Assembly: GCA_003661125.1 (NCBI GenBank)
Contig: QMVO01000081.1
Coordinates: 1 to 7,336 of the forward strand
Direction: 5' to 3'
Length of the DNA: 7,336 bases
DNA from: Methanosarcinales archaeon
GTDB taxonomy: Archaea > Halobacteriota > Syntropharchaeia > Alkanophagales > Methanospirareceae
The notes under the pieces were generated by a model. That model worked only from the letters and a program-made list of their open reading frames with translations, had not been told where the DNA came from and did no database searches. Shown here in pieces: positions 6,901-7,336 of the stretch. Each line of letters starts with the position of its first letter. The first letter of the stretch is position 1. A program made the translations under genes and the position numbers.

Positions 6901-6914
6901 CATGAAAGAAGCGG

Positions 6915-6919
6915 GGAGG
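6915..6919 (+). promoter_or_regulatory. Shine-Dalgarno GGAGG deciding the start at 6932
   Basis: GGAGG within GGGGAGGAAAG lies inside the longest reading of the small coiled-coil gene, 12 bases before its internal ATG at 6932. The spacing is somewhat long, but it is the only clear ribosome-binding site here; the ATG at 6902 has none. Confidence 0.45.
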
Positions 6920-6931
6920 AAAGATCCTACA

Positions 6932-7126
6932 ATGGAGGTAATAGAAAGGATAAGTGTCTTGGAGGGTAAAGTAAGCGAGCACGACCGGATATTTGATATG
7001 ATCAGGGAGGAGATAAGAGGGCTAAGGGAGTATATCGATGGAAGGATAGATTCAAATTTCAAGTGGATGCTCGGTGTTCAAATAACAATGTGGATAACAA
7101 TAATAGTTGCAATTCTTTTACACTAA
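6932..7126 (+). CDS. Small coiled-coil protein with C-terminal membrane anchor
   Basis: From the ATG at 6932 this is 64 residues. A heptad-patterned helix (about 1-42: VIERISVLEGKVSEHDRIF, then IREEIRGLREYIDGRI) is followed by NFKWMLGVQ and a single membrane helix (about 46-63) with almost nothing after it, like a tail-anchored protein. The alternative ATG at 6902 adds ten residues (MKEAGRKDPT) that break the helix pattern and has no ribosome-binding site. I recall many short archaeal proteins of this design, with a VSVLEGRV-type start and a WITI-type anchor, often in several copies per genome and without known function. A trimeric or dimeric membrane coiled coil is likely. It ends the rightward operon; whether it belongs functionally to the MoxR/DUF58 set is unclear. 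Confidence 0.75.
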   Translation: MEVIERISVLEGKVSEHDRIFDMIREEIRGLREYIDGRIDSNFKWMLGVQITMWITIIVAILLH

Positions 7127-7202
7127 AACGAAGCTATTCTACAAGCCCTATCTCACTAAAATGGTTTTAAAAGCTATCGGGCTGGGGTTGGCTCGCTTAT
7201 GC

Positions 7203-7336
7203 TTACCCGGTTTGATTGCGGGTATGATTAATAACACGCCACTTCAATAATACGCCTTCGTCCATCTTATCCGCACTTATGAGCTCCAGCTTTATCAGTT
7301 CCTCTTCACTTACGAAGCCCGGACCGCCCACAGGCG
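7203..7336 (-). CDS. Possible C-terminal fragment of an unidentified ORF
   Basis: Read leftward from the window edge, one frame is open for 43 codons to a TAA at 7203-7205. It encodes PVGGPGFVSEEELIKLELIS, then ADKMDEGVLLKWRVINHT and a short polar end. Amphipathic spacing and ordinary codon use make it look like real coding sequence, but I do not recognise the family and the fragment is short. Both other leftward frames are interrupted within the first ten codons. It converges on the coiled-coil gene with a 76-base gap. Confidence 0.4.
   Translation of the reverse strand, partial: PVGGPGFVSEEELIKLELISADKMDEGVLLKWRVINHTRNQTG

Noticed and set aside
6676..7062. Minus-strand open frame of 128 codons opposite the polytopic and coiled-coil genes.
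   Set aside because: It spans the junction of two plus-strand genes with clear membrane/coiled-coil patterns, and its own translation is polar and Ser/Lys/Arg-rich.
7144..7183. Nested inverted repeats (AGCCC/GGGCT outside, TAAAA/TTTTA inside) after the last plus-strand gene.
   Set aside because: The arms are only 5 bases with mismatched internal loops of 8-9 bases, and there is no following T-run, so neither a terminator nor a structured RNA is supported.

Overview
The window reads as a piece of an archaeal chromosome. Signs of this are heavy use of AGA/AGG arginine and ATA isoleucine codons, G-rich ribosome-binding sites of the GGGGG/GGAGG type, AT-rich TATA-like elements in the one divergent intergenic region, and an asparagine-sequon-rich secreted domain of the kind archaeal S-layer-type cells glycosylate. 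The gene content (MoxR ATPase, DUF58, DUF4129, DUF4350 and small membrane proteins) is a set I know from euryarchaeotes, including haloarchaea and methanogen/methanotroph relatives. A terminal small coiled-coil/tail-anchor protein resembles a family I remember as frequent in Methanosarcinales/ANME-1-like and Archaeoglobus-like genomes. The lineage is an inference, not read directly.

Layout. Bases 1-87 hold the C-terminal end of an unrelated plus-strand gene. A leftward operon then runs 3827 -> 153 (DUF4129/Ig-like membrane protein, DUF4350 protein, MoxR AAA+ ATPase), with an 8-base gap and then a long overlap between genes. A short intergenic region (3828-3933) separates it from a rightward operon, 3934 -> 7126: a two-TM protein with a four-cysteine cytoplasmic motif, a 79-residue three-TM protein, a DUF58/vWA protein, a polytopic membrane protein, and a small coiled-coil/tail-anchor protein. 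These genes overlap or sit within a few bases of each other, except that the last has a 31-base gap if its preferred start is used. At the right edge, on the minus strand, is the C-terminal end of an unidentified ORF (7203-7336). No stretch over 300 bases lacks a gene. The convergent gaps 88-152 and 7127-7202 show no RNA gene and no convincing terminator. I see no tRNA, rRNA, CRISPR array or insertion sequence.

How the genes may work together. MoxR ATPases are AAA+ chaperones that usually act with a vWA-domain partner, and DUF58 is the standard partner. Here both are present but lie in opposite operons. Predicted topologies put the ATPase, the DUF58 vWA domain, the DUF4129 domain and the cysteine-motif domain in the cytoplasm. 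The DUF4350 glutamine-amidotransferase-like domain and the heavily sequon-bearing helical/Ig-like domain lie outside. The simplest reading (inference) is a membrane-embedded MoxR/DUF58 machine that remodels or activates a cell-surface complex. No transglutaminase core is encoded in the window, although DUF4129 is often fused to one.
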